A DNA stretch of 64,000 bases from an uncultured Prevotellaceae bacterium (GCA_947167995.1 CAMVKS010000008.1:1-64000), one strand, 5' to 3'; shown: positions 8,826 through 18,494, numbered from the stretch's first letter. Notes: generated by a model not told the origin, from the sequence alone. Program-made: numbers and translations.

Positions 8826-10505
8826 ATGAATAGCGTTTTAAAATTTCGTGATTATATTGATAAAATAACATTTATAATCGACACTTATGACTCGCCTGAA
8901 AAAGTGAGAAGAAACGTGAAAGTATTGCTTCAACTGAAAAGAAGATCATACGATAAGCTTAGATTGTTGGAAAACTATGCAAACAAAATAGAAGAAAGTA
9001 TTTTGAATGATTTTCCTAATATTGAAGAAAGGAGAAGGAGGGCAGAAAGCATTACATCTATTTTATGTGTAAAAAGAAAATATGGCACAGGAAATTACTT
9101 GACTCCAATAGACTATAATATTTTTGATAAAAATAAAAATGAGGCATTATACAATGAATTTTATAGTGTGCTTGATAATAACGTGCTTAGTTATATTAAA
9201 CAACATAGTGAACTTATTGATGCAGATATCGCGATGTCTACTCTATATAATATAGCAAAAACAACTAATGATAATATTGTCAAAGTTAAGAAGATGTTAG
9301 ACTGCTATAGTGTCGTGTCGTCATTTGAAAAGTCAAATACCAGTGCAAATGAAAAACGAGAAGTCTGTTTACAATCTATTATAGAACATATAAATAATAA
9401 TTTATCATGTAACTTGCACAAATCTGTTGCCGATGTCGTTATGTTGATTGGCTACCAGATAAGATTATATATCAATAGTATTGGAACGGTTGAATATCTC
9501 AACTATATTGAGCGACACATTCAAAGTCACCCCAATTTGAACATTTATGGTTATGGCAACCCAATATTAGACAAAGCAAAAGAGGGTAATTTGTTCTTTG
9601 CGATTGATTATTTACGAATGGAATTTGAAGAATTACCACCCAATGATGGGTTTGGTGAGAGTTATTACTATATATGCGATAAATATGCTCAATTCATAAC
9701 AGCAGTGAACTATTCTACCATTTATCGAGTGGGGAGAAATCCAGAAATGATTTATTACAACCTATGGGATAACTTATTGCCACCAGAAAACGTGTCACAT
9801 CATGGGTGGTATATTGAATATTTAGCAAAAGCAAGATATAATCCAGACCGCAATTTGCACGTAACTTCAATTCAGGTAAACAATGATTATTTTGTTGAGT
9901 ATTTAGAAAGTTGGAAACAACTTAAAAAAGGGTGGTCATTTTATGTTTATGAGTTACAATTTATGATGGAAGATTATGCGAAACGTAAATCTATTATTTG
10001 TGCCGATGATATAGCTTCCATCAAACTTGATTGGTTGTATAACACCCTAAACCTTTGTGACGATAAATATAAAATGGTGCAACGTTGGTGTGAGGAGCAA
10101 ATTGATATACTTAAACGCAATGGGAACGCAACGGAAATACCAGAACCGCAACCATTGTCATCTTCTGGCAAAGCTGATGATGATGTTACACCCCCCAACA
10201 CATCAACCTTCATGGATTTAATGTTGCTTGATAGCGATGAACAGAAACAAAAAATGCTTGCAACATTACACTCACTTATTGATGGGAAGAAAAAGAAAGG
10301 GAAATACGTTGCATTAGTATTCCTTATTTGTGAGAAATATGGCTTGATTAGCAAACCAACACACAATTTGTTAACGCCAATATTCGGTGAAATAGGCAGT
10401 AAAAGCGGTTATAACAACTATTACAAAAAGGGATTAAGCGTTTATACTGATACAGAAATTATGGGAATTGAAGAGCATATTTTGCCGTTTGTCGATGGTC
10501 ATTAG
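8826..10505 (+). CDS. Hypothetical island protein, 559 aa, possible C-terminal winged-helix-like region
   Basis: Long ORF with a low-GC, Lys/Asn/Tyr-rich composition distinct from flanking genes; no family recognised with certainty. Confidence 0.7.
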   Translation: MNSVLKFRDYIDKITFIIDTYDSPEKVRRNVKVLLQLKRRSYDKLRLLENYANKIEESILNDFPNIEERRRRAESITSILCVKRKYGTGNYLTPIDYNIFDKNKNEALYNEFYSVLDNNVLSYIKQHSELIDADIAMSTLYNIAKTTNDNIVKVKKMLDCYSVVSSFEKSNTSANEKREVCLQSIIEHINNNLSCNLHKSVADVVMLIGYQIRLYINSIGTVEYLNYIERHIQSHPNLNIYGYGNPILDKAKEGNLFFAIDYLRMEFEELPPNDGFGESYYYICDKYAQFITAVNYSTIYRVGRNPEMIYYNLWDNLLPPENVSHHGWYIEYLAKARYNPDRNLHVTSIQVNNDYFVEYLESWKQLKKGWSFYVYELQFMMEDYAKRKSIICADDIASIKLDWLYNTLNLCDDKYKMVQRWCEEQIDILKRNGNATEIPEPQPLSSSGKADDDVTPPNTSTFMDLMLLDSDEQKQKMLATLHSLIDGKKKKGKYVALVFLICEKYGLISKPTHNLLTPIFGEIGSKSGYNNYYKKGLSVYTDTEIMGIEEHILPFVDGH

Positions 10506-10557
10506 TGGTTTTTAGTTGTCGGCAATTAAAGACCATTTCAAATATTTTCTCACCTTT

Positions 10558-10597
10558 CGCCTCAACTGTACTTTTGCCGTGTCGTTCAGTTGAGGCG
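10558..10597 (+). promoter_or_regulatory. Palindromic operator flanking a promoter -7 box
   Basis: CGCCTCAACTG (10558-10568) / CAGTTGAGGCG (10587-10597) perfect inverted repeat bracketing TACTTTTG (10569-10576). Confidence 0.6.
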
Positions 10598-10694
10598 CAT
10601 TGTTGCAACGACCTTAACATGAACCATCGGGGAGCGGATTGCGTGAGCAACAACGCATAAAACAAAAATGATGCGTTCCCCAACAATATTGACT

Positions 10695-11012
10695 ATGAAC
10701 TACACTAATTTTGTTCAACTTTCAAAAGTATGTCCTAATTTAGTTGAGACAAACAATTGCACTGACCTTAACAGGGTTCTTGAGTACTACCGCTATAATG
10801 TTGGCTCAACATTAGATGCGGCAAAAGCAACATGTATACTTCGTAACTCTATTACATGGCATGTTGCCCGTCTAAAGAAAGATGGGCTCATACAAGTGGT
10901 TTGTATTAAGAGTGACCTCACCACTGGGTATATGGCGAAGCATTATAGCGCAGACCCTAACCAGTGGAAGTCTCAAGATGCTCAACAACTATCACTATTC
11001 GACTACGAGTAA
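10695..11012 (+). CDS. Winged-helix/HTH protein of mobile-element type
   Basis: MNYTNFVQLSKVCPNLVET...CILRNSITWHVARLKKDGLIQVV (wHTH pattern); internal ATG at 10695 chosen. Confidence 0.6.
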   Translation: MNYTNFVQLSKVCPNLVETNNCTDLNRVLEYYRYNVGSTLDAAKATCILRNSITWHVARLKKDGLIQVVCIKSDLTTGYMAKHYSADPNQWKSQDAQQLSLFDYE

Positions 11013-11031
11013 TTTGATAGTTGACCAGAAA

Positions 11032-11067
11032 AGAGATAACCAATTTGTTTTTCAATTGGTTATCTCT
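11032..11067 (+). terminator. Terminator hairpin
   Basis: AGAGATAACCAATT/AATTGGTTATCTCT perfect 14-bp inverted repeat. Confidence 0.75.
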
Positions 11068-11169
11068 TCTATTGTGCCTAATAAAGTGAGAAGTTGCAAA
11101 ACAAAAAAACATTTATAAACAGTAAAAAGTAAATATCCCGCTGAATATCAGCGGGATATTTACTTTTAG

Positions 11170-11254
11170 TGGTGCGCCTGATAGGACTCGAACCTACACA
11201 ACTTGCGTTACTAGATCCTAAGTCTAGCGCGTCTACCAATTTCGCCACAGGCGC
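11170..11254 (-). tRNA. tRNA-Leu (anticodon TAG), CCA encoded
   Basis: Reverse complement GCGCCTGTGGCGAAATTGGTAGACGCGCTAGACTTAGGATCTAGTAACGCAAGTTGTGTAGGTTCGAGTCCTATCAGGCGCACCA folds as a class II tRNA; promoter box TAACTTTG on minus strand at 11293-11300. Confidence 0.96.
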
Positions 11255-11544
11255 GGTGGTGGATGTTGTGTATCCTTTGTTTTTTGCGGGTGCAAAGTTA
11301 GTGATTTTTTTTGAAGTACAAAACAAAAAATGAGAAGAGGATTAAAAAATGGCGAAAAGATGCCTTATTTCGTCAATAATGAGTATTTTTGCAAAATGTT
11401 AGATGCGCTGAGCTGTTCTTTCGTCGGGATGCGGTCTTTTTTTTGAAAAAAAAGGTGATTTTCTGAAACTTTTTGGCCAGTTGTTGCGTCTAATGTGAAA
11501 AGAACAATGGAAATAATTATTTATAAACACAAAATCAATTACTT

Positions 11545-13572
11545 ATGACAAGACTAAAGAAAATCTTGGTTATGGCGTTGGCAGTGCTGCCTTTCGTTGG
11601 TGCTACAGCGCAGAACGAGAATCACGGCTTGAACCGTGCTGACATGGATTTCAGCGTGAATCCTGGTGACGATTTCTACCGCTATGCCGGTGGTGGCTGG
11701 ATGAAAGCCAACCCCCTCACTCCCGAGTATTCCAGTTTCGGCGTGTTCAACGAGCTTGCCGAGAAGAACCGCGACCAACTTAAAGCTCTCTTTGACAACC
11801 TCGCCAATGAGAGTCATGCCAAGGGCAGCAATGGTCAGAAGGTTACCGACCTCTATGCACTTGCCATGGACAGTGTGCGTCTCAACAACGAGGGCGCCAC
11901 TCCCATCATGCAGGACCTTGCCGACTTGCAGAACTTTAACCGCAAGCAGCTCACCGAGTTCATCGCCTATCAACACATGTTCTTGTGCGAGCCATTCTTT
12001 GGCATTGGGGTTGATGCCGACCTTGCCAACAGTTCTATCAACACCATGTACATGAGCGCCGGCTCTATGAGCTTGCCCGACCGCGATTACTATCTCAAGA
12101 CCGATGCCGAGAGCAAGAAAATCCAGCAGAAGTACAACGACTACCTGGTGAAGATGTTCATGCTTGCCGGTTACAAAAAGAAAGATGCCCAGAGGGCAGC
12201 AAAGACTATTTATAATATTGAGTATAGGTTTGCCGAGGCCAGCATGACCCGTGCCGAGCAACGCGACATCTCAAAGCTTTACAACATTCGCACAATCGAC
12301 CAGCTCCAGGCCGACTATCCCGCAATCAATTGGGCTCGTTATTTCGAGCTCATGGGTGTGAAGAACATCAGTACTGTAATTCTTGAGCAGCCCAAGGTTA
12401 TGGCTGTTGCCAATGACATGATGCTCAACCTCAAGGACCAGGAAATCAAGGACTATGTAGCTGGTATGATTATAACCAGTGCTGCCAACTATCTGAGCGA
12501 CGAGTTTGGAGAAACTGCTTTTGACTTCTATGGTCGCACGCTTAGCGGCCAGCAGGAGCGCAAGGTTCGCTGGAAACGAGCTATGGCAATTCCCAACGGT
12601 GTGCTTGGAGAGGCTGTAGGACAGCTCTATGTTGAGAAATACTTCGCTGGCGACAGCAAGGAGAAAATGGTGAAGTTGATCAACAACCTGCGCAAGGCTC
12701 TCGCAGAGCGTATTGCCGGCCTTGAGTGGATGAGCGACCAGACTAAGGTTAATGCCCTTGTCAAGCTCAACTCGTTTACTGTGAAAGTGGGCTATCCTGA
12801 CAAGTGGAAAGACTACAGCAAGCTCACTATCGACCCAAGCAAGTCACTCTATGAGAACATGAAAGCCGCTTCTTTATGGTCTACCAAGCGCAACCTTGAG
12901 AAGTATGGCAAAGCTGTTGACCGCGAAGAATGGGGCATGACTCCACAAACTGTCAACGCCTATTACAACCCATTGAACAACGAAATCGTGTTCCCCGCCG
13001 CTATCCTTCAGGCACCATTCTTTGACCCCAAGGCCGACGATGCCACCAACTATGGAGCTATTGGCGTTGTGATTGGTCATGAGATGACTCACGGCTTCGA
13101 CGACCAGGGTCGTACCTTCGACTACCAGGGCAACTATACCGACTGGTGGACTCCCGAAGATGCAGAGAAATTTACCGCCGCCGCCGAGAAGCTTGCCGCA
13201 CAGTTTGACGCCATCGACTTGGGCAACGGCGAGCATGCCAACGGTCACCTCACCCTTGGTGAGAACATCGCCGACCAGGGCGGTCTTCGCATCGCTTATG
13301 ATGCGTTCATGAAGACTGCTCAGGCTCAGGCAGGCGAGATGATTGACGGTTTCACACCCGAGCAGCGCTTCTATCTGAGCTATGGTCGCATCTGGGCCGA
13401 GAACAACACTCCCGAGGCTGCCTACATGCAGACCAAGAGCGACCCACACTCGCTTGGTGAGTACCGCGTCAACGCCACCCTGCGCAACATCGACACCTTC
13501 TTCAAGGCATTCGACATCAAGCCAGGCGCCAAGATGTGGCTCGACGAGAACGACCGCACTATCATCTGGTAA
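11545..13572 (+). CDS. M13-family metallopeptidase (neprilysin/PepO-like)
   Basis: 675 aa; VIGHEMTHGFDDQGR, NADYYNP-like and GENIADQGGL motifs; signal peptide. Confidence 0.95.
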   Translation: MTRLKKILVMALAVLPFVGATAQNENHGLNRADMDFSVNPGDDFYRYAGGGWMKANPLTPEYSSFGVFNELAEKNRDQLKALFDNLANESHAKGSNGQKVTDLYALAMDSVRLNNEGATPIMQDLADLQNFNRKQLTEFIAYQHMFLCEPFFGIGVDADLANSSINTMYMSAGSMSLPDRDYYLKTDAESKKIQQKYNDYLVKMFMLAGYKKKDAQRAAKTIYNIEYRFAEASMTRAEQRDISKLYNIRTIDQLQADYPAINWARYFELMGVKNISTVILEQPKVMAVANDMMLNLKDQEIKDYVAGMIITSAANYLSDEFGETAFDFYGRTLSGQQERKVRWKRAMAIPNGVLGEAVGQLYVEKYFAGDSKEKMVKLINNLRKALAERIAGLEWMSDQTKVNALVKLNSFTVKVGYPDKWKDYSKLTIDPSKSLYENMKAASLWSTKRNLEKYGKAVDREEWGMTPQTVNAYYNPLNNEIVFPAAILQAPFFDPKADDATNYGAIGVVIGHEMTHGFDDQGRTFDYQGNYTDWWTPEDAEKFTAAAEKLAAQFDAIDLGNGEHANGHLTLGENIADQGGLRIAYDAFMKTAQAQAGEMIDGFTPEQRFYLSYGRIWAENNTPEAAYMQTKSDPHSLGEYRVNATLRNIDTFFKAFDIKPGAKMWLDENDRTIIW

Positions 13573-13817
13573 GGTGCTGTCGCCAAGTGGCACACTCTAC
13601 CAATCAGGTTAGTGAGACTGCAATCACCACTGCTTTTGAGGCGGTGGTGATTGTGTTTTTTTGTGATAGATGAGTAAATAAATGTGCTGGAAGGTGTTTA
13701 TTGAAAAAAATGGTTATGATTCGGAATGAAGGTTAAAAAGGCTTGTATTTATGTTTTATAACATAATTATGTATACTTTTGCGGTGTAAAACTAAACCTT
13801 CAACAAAAGATTGTATA

Positions 13818-15674
13818 ATGAAAGAGTATCGTAAGTTAACACAACAAGAGATAGATACACTGATTTTGAATGGTTGTCAGGCTCAAGACTGGACGATGGT
13901 AGAAGTTTCAGATGGTTTTGACCCACATTGCATACACCGAGTTAATTTCTACGGCGAAGCTCGATTGGGAGACTGCTCAGGAAGCATTGAGGTGAGTGAT
14001 GGCTTTGTGAAACACTGCGGCATCAACAATGCCACCTTGCGCAATGTCACTATTGGCGACAATTGCTTGATAGAGAACATTGGAAACTTCATGAACAATG
14101 TGATTGTGGGCGACAACTGCCACATCAGCAACGTGTGCACGATAGAGACCCGCAAGGGTGCAACCTACGGTCAAGGTGGACTCATTTCGGTCCTCAACGA
14201 GGTGGGTAAAGGCAACTTGCTGATTTTTGACGGATTGAACAGCCAGCTTGCCGCTTTGATGGTTAAAGAGTTTGGGAACAAGGCGTTCCGTGAAGCTGTG
14301 ATCAACCTTGTCCAGAAGTCGGTTGACGCTTCTCGTCCACAATGCAGCACGATAGGCGACAATGTCGAAATTACCAATACCAATGAGATTACCAACTCTG
14401 TTATAGGCGATGGCTGCGTGATGAGTGGCGCTTCACGATTGAGCAATTGCACAATAAGCAGCTCTGTTCAGAATCCAATAACCATTGGCACAGGTGTGAT
14501 TTGTGAGAATTCTATAATCAGTGGTGGTTCTAAAATCATCAACAGTGTGAAGATTGTAGACTGCATGGTGGGCGAGGCTTGCGAGCTCAGCAACGGTTTC
14601 ACCGCCGCCAGCAGCGTGTTCTTTGCCAACAGCTATATGTCGAACGGCGAAGCCTGCGCCGCCTTCTGCGGTCCATTCACGGTGAGCCATCACAAGAGTT
14701 CGCTGCTCATTGGAGGAATGTTCTCGTTCTACAATGCCGGTTCGGCGACCAACTTCAGCAACCATGCCTACAAGATGGGTCCCATGCACTATGGCATCTT
14801 AGAGCGTGGCAGCAAGACCGCAAGTGGAGCTTATCTTCTCATGCCGGCCAACATTGGCACGTTCAGTGTGCTCTTCGGAAAGCTGATGTATCACCCCGAC
14901 ACTCGCGACCTGCCATTCTCTTATCTCATTGCCTATGGCGACACGATGTACCTTGTTCCAGGCCGCAACTTTGCCACAGTGGGTCTTTACCGCGACATTC
15001 GCAAGTGGCCCAAGCGTGACAAGCGCCGTGTCACCGACCGCAAGAGCATTGTGAATTTCGACTGGCTCAGTCCTTTCTCCATCAGCGAGGTGCTTCGAGG
15101 CAAGAGAATTCTCGAGACCCTGCGTGCAGCAAGTGGCGACAATGTGAGCACCTACAACTATCATGAGTATGTAATCAAAGCGCCGTTGCTACGCAAGGGC
15201 ATACGCTTCTATGACCTTGCCCTGCGCATCTACATGGGTGCAGTGCTCAAGCGTCATCGTCCTGAAGCTCCATCTTCACGCACTGGCGAAGGCAACTGGG
15301 TAGACCTTTCGGGCCTGCTGTTGCCCGAGAGTGAGGAGCGTCGCTTGATTGACGATATTGTCAACGGCACCTTGTCGTCGATAGAAGAAGTTTTAGACCG
15401 TTTTGTGACCATCCACAACAACTATAACGAATACCGCTGGACGTGGACCTATAGAATGATACTCGACTATTATGGCATCGACAAGCTCGACGCTGAGGCC
15501 GAGGAACGCATTCGTGCCGACTATATCGAAGCGCGCCGCGAGTGGATAGCGTTGATTAGAAAAGACGCCGAGAAGGAGTTCAACCTGGGCGATGTGGAGC
15601 AAGATGTGCTCGACGACTTTGTCTCTCAGCTTGAGAGCGAGGTTGACTTCGAGAACAACAAGCTATACATGTAG
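13818..15674 (+). CDS. DUF4954 family protein (left-handed beta-helix-type repeats)
   Basis: MKEYRKLTQQEIDTLILNGCQAQDW...; hexapeptide-like repeats NCLIENIGNFMNNVIVGDNCHI; ATG at 13818. Confidence 0.85.
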   Translation: MKEYRKLTQQEIDTLILNGCQAQDWTMVEVSDGFDPHCIHRVNFYGEARLGDCSGSIEVSDGFVKHCGINNATLRNVTIGDNCLIENIGNFMNNVIVGDNCHISNVCTIETRKGATYGQGGLISVLNEVGKGNLLIFDGLNSQLAALMVKEFGNKAFREAVINLVQKSVDASRPQCSTIGDNVEITNTNEITNSVIGDGCVMSGASRLSNCTISSSVQNPITIGTGVICENSIISGGSKIINSVKIVDCMVGEACELSNGFTAASSVFFANSYMSNGEACAAFCGPFTVSHHKSSLLIGGMFSFYNAGSATNFSNHAYKMGPMHYGILERGSKTASGAYLLMPANIGTFSVLFGKLMYHPDTRDLPFSYLIAYGDTMYLVPGRNFATVGLYRDIRKWPKRDKRRVTDRKSIVNFDWLSPFSISEVLRGKRILETLRAASGDNVSTYNYHEYVIKAPLLRKGIRFYDLALRIYMGAVLKRHRPEAPSSRTGEGNWVDLSGLLLPESEERRLIDDIVNGTLSSIEEVLDRFVTIHNNYNEYRWTWTYRMILDYYGIDKLDAEAEERIRADYIEARREWIALIRKDAEKEFNLGDVEQDVLDDFVSQLESEVDFENNKLYM

Positions 15675-15736
15675 TTGACAACTGAAAAAGCAATAAGACG
15701 GAGATAATTGTCAAGAATGATTATCTTCGTCTTTTT

Positions 15737-16024
15737 TTATTTCTTGACACTATTTCTGATATCATCAATAGCTTCTCCTATGCAACCACCAAATAATAAA
15801 AACAAACCAACAAACAATAAACTTAATCCAATTGATGCAACATCACCACGCTCAGAACTTACAGATGCAAGGAATGTAACAATTCCACCAACAATCAGTA
15901 AACCTCCTAACCATTTGTAAATATTTGAAATTTTACTAAGCAGAGTCGAACCGCTTTTCTGTTGGTTGTTTACTTTGTTTTGTTCTGTCTGTTGGTTCTC
16001 CAACATTTTATCTAAATCTCCCAT
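15737..16024 (-). CDS. Small membrane protein, unknown
   Basis: 95 aa ORF with two predicted hydrophobic segments. Confidence 0.6.
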   Translation of the reverse strand: MGDLDKMLENQQTEQNKVNNQQKSGSTLLSKISNIYKWLGGLLIVGGIVTFLASVSSERGDVASIGLSLLFVGLFLLFGGCIGEAIDDIRNSVKK

Positions 16025-16026
16025 AT

Positions 16027-16983
16027 CTATAGTTTTTTAAAAAATTTATAAAAAGAATATGCCATAATTATGAATTCGGCAATCATGACTATCTCGTATT
16101 CAGCAGCTTCCCCTTTCCATAAGCCAAATCCAAATATATCAGCAGATCTTGAATTATATCCTAAAATAATTCCTAAACCCAGCATAGAAACAATAGCAGG
16201 AAAACAAATATTAGATAGTTTCATTTTTGATCTATAAAGGATAATGGCAAAATATGAAGCCATTATTAATCCAGCTATAAATAACCATTTAGTTGACAAA
16301 CTGAATATTCTGAGACAAGAGTCATAAACAGAATAATCATTTGAAATGGAATCATTATTATAATGATCTTTCAAGCTGGGAAATACTGGTGCATCTTGTG
16401 GATGATCACAATTTGAAAACACAAAGCCAGTAATTGCTACAAAAATGATGAAAAGACATGCAATTGAAGCACCTGTTGAAATATACTTCGTTGTTTTATC
16501 TGTAGTGCCAATGGCAGATACAAAGAAAAAAAGAGTAAGAGATATAAGAAGCAGTATAAAACTAAGGTTAATATCATTGTAAGGTAAGTAAGGCAAGTAA
16601 GGTATTATATCTAATGCAACTATAACTATACCAAGAAAAATTTTTGTGAGAATCTTGTTGGCTTTCAGAATGCCATAGATAATTGGTCCTATAACTAAAA
16701 CAATAAATATAAGAAAGGAAATTTTGCTAGAAAGATAATATGATAAAGATAAATAGTCCTCGAATAACAAGTAGATTGATTTTAAAAAAACGGAAATACA
16801 TAATGATTTGATTACAATGGAGCCTTTAATTATAAAGAATGTGATAATCGCTGTTATTGCTAAAATGATGTGAGCGGTTTCAAATCTATATAATGGCATA
16901 GCAAGAAGCACTGCAATTATCGAAAAGAAACACAATTCTGTTATATACTTTAAAGATAATAGTTCTTTTGATTTTTCACTCAT
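16027..16983 (-). CDS. Multi-spanning membrane protein, unknown
   Basis: 318 aa ORF, many hydrophobic helices; adjacent to the 95-aa ORF in the same direction. Confidence 0.65.
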   Translation of the reverse strand: MSEKSKELLSLKYITELCFFSIIAVLLAMPLYRFETAHIILAITAIITFFIIKGSIVIKSLCISVFLKSIYLLFEDYLSLSYYLSSKISFLIFIVLVIGPIIYGILKANKILTKIFLGIVIVALDIIPYLPYLPYNDINLSFILLLISLTLFFFVSAIGTTDKTTKYISTGASIACLFIIFVAITGFVFSNCDHPQDAPVFPSLKDHYNNDSISNDYSVYDSCLRIFSLSTKWLFIAGLIMASYFAIILYRSKMKLSNICFPAIVSMLGLGIILGYNSRSADIFGFGLWKGEAAEYEIVMIAEFIIMAYSFYKFFKKL

Positions 16984-17011
16984 AATGTTTGTATATTAAT
17001 AAGTTATTATA

Positions 17012-17182
17012 TAAAAAAGAGGCGCAGACAATCGCCATACGTCTCACGGTTCACCACAAACCACAAATAGATATGGGAAAGCTGCGCCCGTAATCGGGGC
17101 AATCCCAATACTATTTGTTTGCTCTTTCACGTGGTGATTGTGAGACTATTGAGCTATGTTTTATGTAATCATAATCGATTAC
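17012..17182 (-). ncRNA. Structured RNA candidate (6S-like long interrupted hairpin) or attenuator leader
   Basis: Minus-strand promoter TTTG-N19-TAATTTTG (17215-17218 / 17188-17195); nested stems GTCTCAC/GTGAGAC, CACCAC/GTGGTG, CAAATAG/CTATTTG; 3' hairpin GGCG-N8-CGCC plus T-tract at 17013-17036. Confidence 0.55.
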
Positions 17183-17363
17183 AAAAACAAAATTATGATA
17201 TTTGTTTCAATTAACAAATCTTATTCACCTTAAAAATTGTAAAAAATCTATTTAACCTGCATCTATGATAACATCTTGCGCTCAATATTTTTTTTGTAAT
17301 TTATTCTTAATGTCAATCAATTTCACTATATTTGCAATCTATTTATAGTATCATACGTCTACG

Positions 17364-18494
17364 ATGAAATTCAGCGATATAATAGGAAATGAGCGCGCCA
17401 TTGAGCGAGTGCGTCAGATGGTCGACAACGACAACATTCCTCACGCACTGTTGTTTTATGGCGAGCCTGGTGTTCCCAAGCTTGCCTTGGCTCTTGCCAC
17501 ATCACAGTATATTCATTGCACCAACCGTCATGACGGCGACTCGTGTGGTGAGTGTCCCTCGTGCTTGCAACATCAATCCATGAATCATGCCGACACTTTC
17601 TTCTCCTACCCCATCGTCAAGAAAGGAGAGAGGCCTGTGAGCGAGGACTTCGATGCCGAGTGGAAGCGCTTTCTGGGGGAGGGAGGCAAGGATGCGATAG
17701 CCGAGGACTATGAGCGGTGGCTGGCGTTGCTGGGCAACACCAACGCCCAGCCCATAATCTATGCCAACGAGAGCGACAACATCATCAGGAAGATGAGCAT
17801 GAGTGCCTACACGGCGCGATTTAAGGTGCTCATCATGTGGAATGCCGACAAGATGCACCCCAAGTGCGCCAACAAGTTGCTCAAGCTCATCGAGGAGCCG
17901 TCGGACGACAGCATCTTCTTGCTCACCACCGACAGTGTGAAGGACATACTGCCCACCATCTTGTCGCGCACCCAGCGCATAGAGCTTCGCAAGCCCTCCA
18001 CACAGCAGATTGCCGAGTACCTGTCGTCGAGTCACGGTATTGACATGACCGAGGCCATTGCTCTTGCGGCACCTGCCGACGGCAATGTGGTTCAGGCACT
18101 GCGCAATGCCGACCACGGCAGCGAGACTCACGACTTCCATGAGCAGTTTGTCAAGCTCATGCGACTTGCCTACATGCGTGATATAGCCCAGCTCAAAACC
18201 TGGAGCGAGACGATAGCCGGATATAAGCGAGAAAAATCACAGCGTTTTTTGAACTATGCCTCACGCATGGTCCGCGAGAACTATATCTACAACCTTCATC
18301 TCCCTGAAATAAACTATCAAACCGAGGAAGAGTCTCAATTCAGCAAGAATTTCGCTCGTTTTATAAATGAGCGCAACGTTGAGGCGATGTTCAAAACCTT
18401 TGTCGATGCTGCCCACGATATCAAGGGCAACGGCAATGCCAAGATAGTACTCTTTGACATGGCTGTAAAGGTTTCCATACTCATTAAGAAGTGA
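17364..18494 (+). CDS. holB: DNA polymerase III delta' / clamp-loader subunit
   Basis: 376 aa; MKFSDIIGNERAIERVRQMV, HALLFYGEPGVPK, KLIEEPSDDSIFLLTT. Confidence 0.85.
   Translation: MKFSDIIGNERAIERVRQMVDNDNIPHALLFYGEPGVPKLALALATSQYIHCTNRHDGDSCGECPSCLQHQSMNHADTFFSYPIVKKGERPVSEDFDAEWKRFLGEGGKDAIAEDYERWLALLGNTNAQPIIYANESDNIIRKMSMSAYTARFKVLIMWNADKMHPKCANKLLKLIEEPSDDSIFLLTTDSVKDILPTILSRTQRIELRKPSTQQIAEYLSSSHGIDMTEAIALAAPADGNVVQALRNADHGSETHDFHEQFVKLMRLAYMRDIAQLKTWSETIAGYKREKSQRFLNYASRMVRENYIYNLHLPEINYQTEEESQFSKNFARFINERNVEAMFKTFVDAAHDIKGNGNAKIVLFDMAVKVSILIKK

Noticed and set aside
7179-11012. Prophage
   Set aside because: No structural, terminase, integrase or replication genes are visible; only regulator/protease/PIN-like and unknown genes.
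11078-11326. 82-aa minus-strand ORF
   Set aside because: It is the tRNA-Leu gene translated.
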